Part shown: positions 43,661 through 52,097 of the stretch, piece after piece
Layout: every line of letters starts with the position of its first letter
Position numbering within the stretch: position 1 is the first letter of the stretch
Assembly (NCBI GenBank): GCA_947589055.1
Contig: CANPZL010000006.1
Coordinates: 1-64,000 of the forward strand
Direction of reading: 5' to 3'
From: an uncultured Lachnospiraceae bacterium
GTDB lineage: Bacteria > Bacillota > Clostridia > Lachnospirales > Lachnospiraceae
DNA: 64,000 bases
Program-made: the position numbers and the translations under genes
The notes under the pieces: generated by a model
Databases searched by the model: none
Seen by the model: only the letters and a program-made list of their open reading frames with translations
Told to the model about the DNA's origin: nothing

Positions 43661-43966
43661 ATGGGAGCAACCGATATTTCAAAAATAACCGAGCATAGCA
43701 AATGGCAGGAAATCACACCCGGCAATCAGATATACGGAGCGGGGACCTCAAAAAGCTTCCTGACCGGAGAATGGAGAACCCAGACGCCTGTCTGGATTCC
43801 GGAAAAATGCAAGCAATGTCTGCTTTGCGTACCGGTCTGTCCGGACAGCTCCATACCAGTAAAAAACTGCGAACGTCAGGACTTTGATTATGACCACTGT
43901 AAAGGCTGCGGTATCTGTGCAAAGGTCTGTCCGTTTGATTCTATCACTATGAAGGAGGGACAATAA
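43661..43966 (+). CDS. porD: Pyruvate:ferredoxin oxidoreductase, delta (ferredoxin) subunit
   Basis: A 101-residue subunit with two [4Fe-4S] clusters: CKQCLLCVPVCP and CKGCGICAKVCP, both with the CxxCxxCxxxCP pattern. It passes electrons from the thiamine diphosphate site to free ferredoxin. The N-terminal 40 residues (KITEHSKWQEITPGNQIYGAG) are the short tail usual in PorD. Genes on both sides are one base away, so it is co-translated with them. Confidence 0.92.
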   Translation: MGATDISKITEHSKWQEITPGNQIYGAGTSKSFLTGEWRTQTPVWIPEKCKQCLLCVPVCPDSSIPVKNCERQDFDYDHCKGCGICAKVCPFDSITMKEGQ

Positions 43967-43967
43967 T

Positions 43968-45149
43968 ATGTCAATTCGTGAACGATTATCCGGTAACGAG
44001 GCTGTGGCACTTGCTATCCGCCAGATCAACCCGGACGTAATGCCGGCGTTTCCCATTACCCCTTCTACCGAGATTCCTCAATACGTAGCGAACTATATTG
44101 CAAATGGGAAAATGGATACAGAGTTCATTCCGGTAGAAAGCGAGCATAGCTCCATGAGTGCAACCGTAGGTGCCTCTGCCGCCGGAGCCAGAGCCTTAAC
44201 CGCCACCTCCTCTTGCGGTATGGCTCTGATGTGGGAGGAATTATATGTGGCAGCATCGAACCGGCTTCCTCTTGCCTTAGCTTTAGTCAATCGGGCATTA
44301 TCCGGGCCTATCAATATCAACTGCGATCATTCTGACAGCATGGGTGCCAGAGATTCCGGCTGGCTTCAGATTTATGCCGAAAACAATCAGGAGGCCTATG
44401 ACAATATGATCCAAGCGTTCCGGATTTCCGAGCATAAGGATGTCCGGCTGCCAATTATGATCTGTCAGGACGGATTTATTACCAGCCATGCAGTAGAAAA
44501 TATTGAATTATTAGAGGACGATGTCGTTAAGAAATTCGTCGGGGACTATGAACCGGAAAACTATTTACTGAATCCGGAGCAGCCAATGGCACTCGGCCCG
44601 TATGCAGTCTCCAATTATTATATGGAAACCAAGATGGGACAACGGACAGCTATGAACAATGCCCGTCAGGTCATCTTAGATGTAGCGAAAGAATTTGAGG
44701 CCATTTCCGGCCGTAAGTATGGATTCTTTGAAGAATATCGCCTAGAGGATGCCGATTATGCGGTTTTGATCATCGGTTCCGCTGCCGGAACCTGCAAAGA
44801 CGCCATTGACGCATTACGCAGCAAGGGAATCAAGGCAGGACTTTTAAAGCTTCGGGTATTTCGGCCTTTCCCCGCAAAAGAAATCGCTGCCGCCTTGTCA
44901 CATTGCAAGGCAGCTGCCATTATGGATCGCAGCGACAGCTTTAATGGAAACGGTGGTCCCTTAGGTGCCGAAGTTTCACAGGCACTTTATAATGCCCATT
45001 CCTCTGTCCTTACCGTCAACTATATTTACGGTCTTGGCGGAAGGGATATCCGGGTAGAAGATTTCATTGATATTTATTCCCGTCTGCAAACCATTGCAGA
45101 AACCGGAACCATTACCGACCAATACGATTACATTGGTCTGAGAAAATAA
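43968..45149 (+). CDS. porA: Pyruvate:ferredoxin oxidoreductase, alpha subunit
   Basis: A 393-residue subunit with the pyrimidine-binding domain of transketolase-type enzymes and a C-terminal transketolase-C-like domain. Marks: LSGNEAVALAIRQINPDVMPAFPITPST at the start, with the ESEHSSMS block near residue 60, the SSCGMALMWEELY block near residue 82 and GNGGPLGAEVSQAL near the end. It pairs with the beta subunit to make the active site. It starts one base after the delta stop and ends 12 bases before beta. Confidence 0.93.
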   Translation: MSIRERLSGNEAVALAIRQINPDVMPAFPITPSTEIPQYVANYIANGKMDTEFIPVESEHSSMSATVGASAAGARALTATSSCGMALMWEELYVAASNRLPLALALVNRALSGPININCDHSDSMGARDSGWLQIYAENNQEAYDNMIQAFRISEHKDVRLPIMICQDGFITSHAVENIELLEDDVVKKFVGDYEPENYLLNPEQPMALGPYAVSNYYMETKMGQRTAMNNARQVILDVAKEFEAISGRKYGFFEEYRLEDADYAVLIIGSAAGTCKDAIDALRSKGIKAGLLKLRVFRPFPAKEIAAALSHCKAAAIMDRSDSFNGNGGPLGAEVSQALYNAHSSVLTVNYIYGLGGRDIRVEDFIDIYSRLQTIAETGTITDQYDYIGLRK

Positions 45150-45161
45150 GGAGGAAGTCCC

Positions 45162-46103
45162 ATGGCAACAAAATATAATTTCAAAGAAGAAATGAATAAG
45201 CCGGAGCGGCTTGCTCCGGGTCATAGAATGTGTGCCGGATGTGGCGGCACTATAGCAGTAAGGGCGGTTCTCCGGGCCCTTCATGAGGGAGACAAGGCAG
45301 TTATCGGCAATGCTACCGGCTGTTTGGAAGTATCCTCCTTCATGTATCCGTATACAGCCTGGGAAGACAGCTATATCCATAACGCTTTTGAAAATGCCGG
45401 TGCGACCTTATCCGGTGTGGAAACCGCATATCATGTCTTGCGAAAAAAAGGAAAATTAAACGAAACCTTCAAATTCATCACCTTTGGAGGAGACGGCGGC
45501 ACGTATGATATTGGTCTTCAGTCTCTGTCCGGCGCTATGGAACGGGGACACGATCTGGTCTATGTCTGCTATGATAATGGCGCTTATATGAATACCGGCG
45601 TACAGCGTTCCTCCGCTACGCCGAAATATGCCGATACAACGACGACTCCGGTAGGCTCCCAGTCGGCCGGTAAGCTTCAGGGCAGAAAAGATTTAGCCGC
45701 CATCATAGCCGCACATAATGTTCCTTATGTAGCGCAAACCACATTTATCGGTAATTTTAAGGATATACATACCAAATCAGAGACCGCCATCTATACACCC
45801 GGTCCTGCTTTTCTGAATGTTCTGGCCCCCTGTCCGAGAGGCTGGGGCTATGAAGCCAGCGACATCATGACAATATGCAAGCTGGCTGTAGAGACCTGCT
45901 ACTGGCCTTTATTCGAGGTAATTGATGGAAAATGGATCTTAAACTATGAACCGAAAAAGAAACTGCCGATAGAAGATTTTCTGCGTAATCAGACCCGTTT
46001 CAAGCATCTGTTCAAACCGGGAAATGAGGCCTTGATCCAACAGTTCCAAGAAGAAGTTGACCGCCGCTGGGAGGATCTGCAATTCCACTGCTCCCGGAAT
46101 TAA
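45162..46103 (+). CDS. porB: Pyruvate:ferredoxin oxidoreductase, beta (TPP-binding) subunit
   Basis: A 313-residue thiamine-diphosphate subunit. Cysteines for a [4Fe-4S] cluster are seen in HRMCAGCGGT near residue 25; the TPP/Mg motif is GGDGGTYDIGLQ with downstream NGAYMNTGVQRSS. The late block FLNVLAPCPRGWGYE supplies a further conserved Cys. It completes the four-subunit enzyme. GGAGGAAGTCCC precedes the ATG. The operon ends at the hairpin 46113-46150. Confidence 0.93.
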   Translation: MATKYNFKEEMNKPERLAPGHRMCAGCGGTIAVRAVLRALHEGDKAVIGNATGCLEVSSFMYPYTAWEDSYIHNAFENAGATLSGVETAYHVLRKKGKLNETFKFITFGGDGGTYDIGLQSLSGAMERGHDLVYVCYDNGAYMNTGVQRSSATPKYADTTTTPVGSQSAGKLQGRKDLAAIIAAHNVPYVAQTTFIGNFKDIHTKSETAIYTPGPAFLNVLAPCPRGWGYEASDIMTICKLAVETCYWPLFEVIDGKWILNYEPKKKLPIEDFLRNQTRFKHLFKPGNEALIQQFQEEVDRRWEDLQFHCSRN

Positions 46104-46112
46104 GCAGGATAA

Positions 46113-46150
46113 GAAACCGGACATTCCGCAAACGCAGAATGTCCGGTTTC
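46113..46150. terminator. Bidirectional terminator-like hairpin
   Basis: A perfect 14-bp stem (GAAACCGGACATTC) with a ten-base loop between the convergent porB and EAL genes. T runs are short on both sides. Confidence 0.75.
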
Positions 46151-46158
46151 CTTGTATG

Positions 46159-47841
46159 CTAAACCAATCCGTCATTCTGATAAAATAACCGTTCAAATTC
46201 CTTTACGGAGATTGGTTTGGAGAAATAATACCCTTGTGAAATCTCACAGCCGCTGTCATATAGAAAATCCGCCTGTTCCTTTGTTTCTACTCCTTCTGCA
46301 ATAATCTCCAACCCCAGATCATTTGACATGGAGATCACATGTGAAACGATTGCCTGCCCCTGTTTATTTTCCAGACATTTGTCCAGAAACAGCCGATCCA
46401 TTTTCAACACGTCAAACGGAGTATCCTTCAACATACTTAAAGACGAATAACCGGAACCAAAATCATCCATCATGAGTGTAAAACCGGCATCCTTTAATTC
46501 ATTGATATAATGAATCGTTTCTTCATTCTCCACTGTTTCCGTAATTTCCAGCTGTAAAAGGGAAATCGGTATCTGATATTTCTCGATCAGACCTTTCAAA
46601 AAGTTTACAATGTCTGTCTTTCCGAGATAACTTCTGGAAATGTTGACAGATATTGGAACGGGATTCTTCCCTTCGTCCAGCCAATGCCGCAGCAGTTTGC
46701 AAACACTTTCCCACATAAACTGATCCAGCTTCAGGATAAATCCATTCTGTTCAAACACCGGAATAAACTCCGCCGGTGATTTTACATTCTGTTTCCTATC
46801 CAGCCATCGAACCAGCGCCTCCGCACCTGCCAATCTTGACCGTTTCTTGTTATAAATAAATTTTGGCTGCAAATATACCTGAAACTCCCCGTTTTTCAAT
46901 GCCTCCTCTTCCACCTCTTCAATCATACCGGCAGAGATCACATCCTGCAACAGTGTCTCTTCGTAAAACGCTGCCTTTTTTAGAACGGTATTTTTCGTAT
47001 AAACTCTGGCTAATCCGGCTTCATCTCCATGCTTTCTGAATTCCTTTGAGGTCCCCGGTGCAATGCTGATACCATATTTCATATTAAACCGAATATCTCC
47101 ACACCGGTGCAGGCGGCTGTCCAATACTTCGATAAAGTCTAGTATTTCTTCTTTATTATTATAATAGGTAACGATTTCGTATAAGTCGGCGGACAGCCTG
47201 CAATGCAAATGCTCCTGATCACACATGACATCCAAAGTATCGCATATGTATTTTAATATTTCATCGCCAACCTGACTTCCATAGGTATCATTGATATAAC
47301 GAAAATTCCGAATATCAAACTGGATAAAAGCATAAAGGCGCTCCGGATTTGCTTCCATAAACTTAGCGATCCGGTTGATAAAGATTTCCGGACTTTTATC
47401 ATTGGAAAACTTGGAAACAATCTCCCGGCTTTCGATTTCTTTTTCTCTTAACGGACGCAGCTTCCCTACAAAGGCAGTTACATAACCGGCACTATTTTCT
47501 TCCAGATAGCAGGTCATGATAACCGGATCCGTTTTCCCTTTCCGGTTCTTCATATAAAAATGAGCGGTAATATTTTCCATATGGATCGGTTCCCGGGTCC
47601 CCTGCATGATCCGCTCATACAGGTTAATGATCTTCCCCATATCCGCCGCCTCTACCCACGGACCGTTATACAGATTCAAAAGAAGGTTCTGCCCTTGTTC
47701 CATAAGCTCTATCGGCAGATAATCATTTTCCTCTATGTACCACTGATTGGCAGTCAGATCCCCATAAAAATAGATGGTATCCTGATGTTTTTTCCGAATA
47801 TCTGCTATCCTATTAACCAGAACAAGATCCTGCTCTATCAT
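46159..47841 (-). CDS. Soluble GGDEF/EAL protein, probable c-di-GMP phosphodiesterase
   Basis: A 560-residue protein without membrane segments. The N-terminal 130 residues may be a PAS-like sensor (KNRKGKTDPVIMTCYL). A GGDEF domain (about 145-290) is degenerate: SADLY stands in place of GGDEF, so cyclase activity is unlikely. The EAL domain (about 310-555) keeps its active-site set: AEALVRW, VNISRSYL, EITET, MDDFGSGYSS, LKMD, and AEGVET. So it should hydrolyse c-di-GMP to pGpG. It is the counterpart of the active cyclase at 10037 and of the membrane EAL protein at the left edge. It lies alone between por and serS. Confidence 0.9.
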   Translation of the reverse strand: MIEQDLVLVNRIADIRKKHQDTIYFYGDLTANQWYIEENDYLPIELMEQGQNLLLNLYNGPWVEAADMGKIINLYERIMQGTREPIHMENITAHFYMKNRKGKTDPVIMTCYLEENSAGYVTAFVGKLRPLREKEIESREIVSKFSNDKSPEIFINRIAKFMEANPERLYAFIQFDIRNFRYINDTYGSQVGDEILKYICDTLDVMCDQEHLHCRLSADLYEIVTYYNNKEEILDFIEVLDSRLHRCGDIRFNMKYGISIAPGTSKEFRKHGDEAGLARVYTKNTVLKKAAFYEETLLQDVISAGMIEEVEEEALKNGEFQVYLQPKFIYNKKRSRLAGAEALVRWLDRKQNVKSPAEFIPVFEQNGFILKLDQFMWESVCKLLRHWLDEGKNPVPISVNISRSYLGKTDIVNFLKGLIEKYQIPISLLQLEITETVENEETIHYINELKDAGFTLMMDDFGSGYSSLSMLKDTPFDVLKMDRLFLDKCLENKQGQAIVSHVISMSNDLGLEIIAEGVETKEQADFLYDSGCEISQGYYFSKPISVKEFERLFYQNDGLV

Positions 47842-47913
47842 AGATACACCCTCTTTCCAATCTGATTTTCCCTAGTCTTTTAACGAATTCTCGTTTCATT
47901 TGTCCTTCTTTGT

Positions 47914-47954
47914 AAAAAAAACAGGTATATTGCATTCCTCATATACCTGTTTTT
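47914..47954 (-). terminator. Intrinsic terminator after serS
   Basis: On the minus strand a 13-bp stem (AAAACAGGTATAT) with ten-base loop is followed by a run of eight T. It lies 46 bases past the serS stop. Confidence 0.9.
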
Positions 47955-47999
47955 ACCCGTCACTTATTTAATTATAGCACACTATTTTCCAATTTCCTA

Positions 48000-49280
48000 C
48001 TACTTAATTGATTCTTTTCCACCCATATACGGACGCAGGCACTCCGGTATCCGAACACTGCCATCTTCACACAGGTTATTTTCCAAAAAAGCAATCAGCA
48101 TTCTAGGCGGAGCCACGACGGTATTATTCAGAGTATGCGCAAGATATTTCTGTCCGTCCTCACCTTTTACCCGAATCCGCAAACGCCTTGCCTGCGCATC
48201 ACCCAGATTGGAACAGCTTCCCACTTCAAAATATTTCTTCTGACGAGGCGACCACGCTTCCACGTCGATCGATTTTACCTTTAAATCCGCCAAATCACCG
48301 GAACAGCATTCCAGCGTCCGAACCGGAATATCCAAGGACCGGAACAGATCAACCGTATTCTGCCATAATTTTTCAAACCACATACTGCTTTCTTCCGGTT
48401 TGCAGATAACGATCATTTCCTGCTTTTCAAACTGATGGATCCGGTAAATCCCCCGTTCCTCCAGTCCATGCGCACCCTTTTCCTTACGAAAGCATGGAGA
48501 GTAGCTGGTCAGGGTCTGAGGCAGCTTGTCCTCCGGCAACATAGTATCAATAAATTTACCGATCATAGAATGCTCGCTGGTTCCGATCAGATACAAGTCT
48601 TCGCCTTCGATCTTATACATCATCGCATCCATCTCCGCAAAGCTCATAACTCCGGTCACCACGTCGCTTCGGATCATAAAAGGCGGTATGCAATAGGTAA
48701 ATCCCCTGTCGATCATAAAATCCCTGGCATATGCGATCACAGCAGAATGCAGTCTGGCAATATCTCCCATCAAATAATAAAACCCGTTTCCTGCCACCCG
48801 TCGGGCCGAATCCAAGTCGATCCCATTGAGTCGTTCCATAATCTCCGTATGATAAGGTATCTCGAAATCCGGAACCTTCGGTTCCCCAAATTTTTCAACC
48901 TCTACATTTTCACTGTCATCTCTGCCAATCGGTACTGAAGGATCTATAATATTCGGAATCACCATCATGATGCTTTTTATCTTTTCCTGCAGCTCTGTCT
49001 CTTTTGCTTCCAGTTCTGCGAGCCGCTGTGAGGAATCCGTCACCTTCTTCTTTGCCGCTTCTGCTTCTTCCTTCTTACCCTGCGCCATCAAGGCGCCGAT
49101 CTGCTTGGATATTTTATTCCTGTCCGCCCGCAGTTGGTCCGCCTCCTGCTGGGTTTTCCGACTCTCTGCATCGAAGGCGATTACTTCATCTACCATAGGC
49201 AGCTTACTGTCCTGAAATTTATTTCTGATATTCTGTTTCACGATTTCCGGATTTTCTCTAAGAAATTTAATATCTAACAT
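48000..49280 (-). CDS. serS: Seryl-tRNA synthetase
   Basis: A 426-residue cytoplasmic class II enzyme that charges tRNA-Ser and tRNA-Sec. The N-terminal 100 residues are the long antiparallel coiled coil that grips the tRNA (ADRNKISKQIGALMAQGKKEEAE region). Core motifs: TSEHSMIGKF, motif 2 CFRKEKGAHGLEERGIYRIH with FEKQEM after it, and motif 3 near LNNTVVAPPRMLIAFLEN. Length is normal. GCAGGAGGACATT precedes the ATG. A TTGCAA and TGGTATAAA pair upstream (about 49335-49365) may be the promoter; no T-box elements are seen. Confidence 0.97.
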   Translation of the reverse strand: MLDIKFLRENPEIVKQNIRNKFQDSKLPMVDEVIAFDAESRKTQQEADQLRADRNKISKQIGALMAQGKKEEAEAAKKKVTDSSQRLAELEAKETELQEKIKSIMMVIPNIIDPSVPIGRDDSENVEVEKFGEPKVPDFEIPYHTEIMERLNGIDLDSARRVAGNGFYYLMGDIARLHSAVIAYARDFMIDRGFTYCIPPFMIRSDVVTGVMSFAEMDAMMYKIEGEDLYLIGTSEHSMIGKFIDTMLPEDKLPQTLTSYSPCFRKEKGAHGLEERGIYRIHQFEKQEMIVICKPEESSMWFEKLWQNTVDLFRSLDIPVRTLECCSGDLADLKVKSIDVEAWSPRQKKYFEVGSCSNLGDAQARRLRIRVKGEDGQKYLAHTLNNTVVAPPRMLIAFLENNLCEDGSVRIPECLRPYMGGKESIK

Positions 49281-49437
49281 AATGTCCTCCTGCCTGCAAA
49301 CGATATTCCGTACTGGTTATATCTTTTCTTTAACGCATACAGTTTATACCATTTCCCTGTTCTTTGCAAGCCATACCTGCTTTTTCTATGGTTTTCCCAT
49401 CTCTCCGCTATCGAATCTGTCGTGTTGGTCCTATACA

Positions 49438-49478
49438 TTAAAAAGCCTTTGGTTCCGGTTTCCCCTCCCCAAAGGCTT
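49438..49478 (-). terminator. Intrinsic terminator after the surface-protein gene
   Basis: A perfect 10-bp stem (AAGCCTTTGG) with 16-base loop, followed on the minus strand by TTTTTAA. It lies 29 bases past the surface-protein stop. Confidence 0.88.
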
Positions 49479-49506
49479 GTCATATTATATATACTTCATC
49501 CGTATC

Positions 49507-52017
49507 CTAGTATCTGTGCTTCCTGTATATGGCTGCCATACCAAGACCGAAGGAAATACACGCCATTCCCCCGATCCATATCAAAGGCCTTGTATCTCCG
49601 GTCTCAGGCGTACCGTTCAATGCGGCAGCAGGTGCCTCCGTACTGTCTGCTTCCGTACTGCCAATATCCGACGTACTGCCTGTATTTACCTCTTTATAAA
49701 CGATTGCATAGGCGGAGAACTGATCCGTATCAAAGGTAAGTGTGCCAGCGGAAGGATTGTAGGTTACCGGCAATAGCTCGGTCTCTACTCCTCCGGCTGT
49801 ATTCATATGTCGTCTTATCACAGCATATTCCCGATTCCCTTTTTGTGTTTTCAACGATTCCGGTACTACAACTGTAAGTTCTACCGGCTCATTTAACTCT
49901 GTCAGGGACAGCTGATCTTTTCCATCAGCAAAGTTAATCATTCCTCCGTTTTTATTCCGAATGGAAGCTGCCAGATCTAAATTCATATAAAATGGTGCTT
50001 GATACACCGTTCCTTCCAATGCAGCTTCTATATCAGAGACCGCCGCCTTGTTATCAGCCGCTGTTGTGTCCATCTGATCTACAGACAAATCAATATCCAC
50101 TGCGCCGCCGGCTTCCAATATTTCTAACTGTTCATCCGTAATATCCACATTTGCTAACAGCTTTGCATCCGGTATGCTTTCGTCATTCATAGTAACAGAA
50201 TGCGCATATTCGCCGGAAACGGTTCCATCTGTGATATGCTGATACAGCAAAACCTTAACCGGATTCGTAGCTCCCTCAGTCGTACCATTATCATACCATA
50301 AATCCGTCTCTATAACACCTCGAAGGGAATCAATATCTTTCTTTGTATACGTCAATACCGGCTTCCCACCATCTTGTACGATCGTAAGCGAATGATCGGT
50401 ATCCGGTAAATATCCAAAATAGATATTTATTCCATCCGGATTCTTAGGATCCTGTATCTCAGAAAACTCGCCTGCGATCCGGAAATCACAGCTGGAATTT
50501 ATATGTAATGTAGAAAAGGGAAGATGAATCGGCACTTTCAAATAATCCGCTATCAAGGCCGGAAAATCAGACATTCCCGAAACACTGATTTCCTCAATAT
50601 TTTCTCCCTCGATATTTACTTTAATAGAACCGGCATTGTATTTTTGAACAGCCGCATTTACCTCACTAAGACTGGCGATCCTATCCCCCAAATCGTATGC
50701 ATACGGATGTTCGTTATCTGGTGTCCGTGTCTCTGCCACGTATAAATCCCCCTTATAAAGAGAGATATATGCCGGAATGTCACCGTACCCTGAATGCGGG
50801 AATTTGCTTGTAAAATCGATACTTGTATTTAAATCATAATTGGTTTTCAGACATTGCAGTATATCTACCCACTCCGCAGTCAGTCTATATACTGCGTCTT
50901 CTACCACTATAGTTCCCGTTTTGTCATGATTGGTCATCTGGTAATCCCAACCGCCACGGATACAGATTCCACTGAAATCCCGTGTCGATGTCACATATTC
51001 TTCTTCTGCCTTAATCTGCTCCGCAACGTAATTACTAACGGAAACCGCAATAAAAGCATAATCCGTCTTGAACTGTTCCATCGTACCGGATACATTTCCC
51101 TCCGCATCATAAAGTGTAACCGGCGTCTTACCGCTTAATTTATCAATTACCTCCTGAATCGTTCTTCCATGCACCCATACAAGGGGATTGTCGTAGCACC
51201 ACGCCGGATCGCCGCTCCAGAACGGACAGCTGTTTTCATATTCGTCCCCTGTCATAAAGCAGCCGCTGTAACCGATATGATCCTCTCCGTCCGTATAAAT
51301 TCTACGGCTTGCAGAGTCAAAGTCATCCGAAGACCACTCAAGCGCTGTTCCTGCCCAAGAGCCGCTTCCATTTATCGTACCTGCATCGATCCAGAAAATC
51401 CCACAGGCGCCACCTGCTGCATTTACGGTAATTGTTCCCGTACCGTTATGGGTTACTGAATTATTCGCCAAAATTGCGCATTGACTTTTTGCACATTGAG
51501 CGGTAATCGTTAAATTACCACTGCCTGTGAATGTAAGATTCCCTTCTGTCATCAGAGGAATTCCGTTGATACAGGTAATCGTACTTTCGCCATCTTCGAT
51601 TTCAATCGTCAGATCCTGATCCGCATAGATCGCATTTCCATCCTCAAATGCAGACACTACAAGATTGGCCCCTTTTAAATACAGTGTACTACTCTCATAT
51701 TTTAAATTATAATCCATATCTGTTCCCGGTATCATCTTCCCAGGATGATCGGGATCATTTTTCCAATATGGCTGTTGGGTGAAATCTCCCCACTTCCATT
51801 CATCTGCTACCGTCTCGTCAATTCCGTCCAGATTAAAGCCGGTAAAATCACTGGTAATATTAACCGTGAACTGCCCTTCTCTCTCATAATCAGAATCCCC
51901 ATACACCTGTGGGCCAGAAAGCGGAAGCAGTCCCAAAAGTAAAATACTGCTAAATACTATACTGAGCATACGCTTCAACAAATGTCGGGGGGTATCTGAA
52001 CCCTTTTTGTTTTTCAT
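49507..52017 (-). CDS. Wall-anchored surface protein with carbohydrate-binding-like region
   Basis: An 836-residue exported protein. Signal peptide about 1-41 (basic start, then [17 protein letters not shown]). The N-terminal third has repeated beta stretches of the kind seen in right-handed beta-helix or Cthe_2159-type carbohydrate-binding domains (GNLTFTGSGNLTITAQ). The middle and C-terminal parts are beta-rich with no recognised enzyme motif. The C-terminus has the sorting signal pattern: TPETGD, hydrophobic segment, then YRKHRY. TPETG is an LPXTG variant, so sortase anchoring is probable. It follows the kinase gene by 80 bases and has its own upstream 22-bp element (52073-52094), so it may be regulated with the helix-turn-helix and kinase genes. 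Confidence 0.82.
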   Translation of the reverse strand: MKNKKGSDTPRHLLKRMLSIVFSSILLLGLLPLSGPQVYGDSDYEREGQFTVNITSDFTGFNLDGIDETVADEWKWGDFTQQPYWKNDPDHPGKMIPGTDMDYNLKYESSTLYLKGANLVVSAFEDGNAIYADQDLTIEIEDGESTITCINGIPLMTEGNLTFTGSGNLTITAQCAKSQCAILANNSVTHNGTGTITVNAAGGACGIFWIDAGTINGSGSWAGTALEWSSDDFDSASRRIYTDGEDHIGYSGCFMTGDEYENSCPFWSGDPAWCYDNPLVWVHGRTIQEVIDKLSGKTPVTLYDAEGNVSGTMEQFKTDYAFIAVSVSNYVAEQIKAEEEYVTSTRDFSGICIRGGWDYQMTNHDKTGTIVVEDAVYRLTAEWVDILQCLKTNYDLNTSIDFTSKFPHSGYGDIPAYISLYKGDLYVAETRTPDNEHPYAYDLGDRIASLSEVNAAVQKYNAGSIKVNIEGENIEEISVSGMSDFPALIADYLKVPIHLPFSTLHINSSCDFRIAGEFSEIQDPKNPDGINIYFGYLPDTDHSLTIVQDGGKPVLTYTKKDIDSLRGVIETDLWYDNGTTEGATNPVKVLLYQHITDGTVSGEYAHSVTMNDESIPDAKLLANVDITDEQLEILEAGGAVDIDLSVDQMDTTAADNKAAVSDIEAALEGTVYQAPFYMNLDLAASIRNKNGGMINFADGKDQLSLTELNEPVELTVVVPESLKTQKGNREYAVIRRHMNTAGGVETELLPVTYNPSAGTLTFDTDQFSAYAIVYKEVNTGSTSDIGSTEADSTEAPAAALNGTPETGDTRPLIWIGGMACISFGLGMAAIYRKHRY

Positions 52018-52072
52018 GTAACCAGTCTCCTTTCTTTTCCTATATGGGAAATGTTACCATACAGAAAAAGAA

Positions 52073-52094
52073 AAATGGTACGCTTGTTGCGGAC
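52073..52094 (-). promoter_or_regulatory. 22-bp element before the surface-protein gene (copy 1)
   Basis: On the minus strand GTCCGC, four bases, then AGCGTACCATTT, 56 bases before the surface-protein start. The same element (GTCTGC-N4-AGCGTACCATTT) lies 60 bases before the helix-turn-helix gene at 54475-54496. Probable shared operator or activator site. Confidence 0.55.
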
Positions 52095-52097
52095 GTT

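Noticed and set aside
43081..44056. Minus-strand open frames across porC and porD
   Set aside because: They are shadows of the por genes; the Fe-S cysteine pattern on the plus strand is decisive.
49281..49437. T-box leader before serS
   Set aside because: No specifier stem or T-box sequence was seen, and the hairpin at 49438-49478 fits a terminator of the gene before it.
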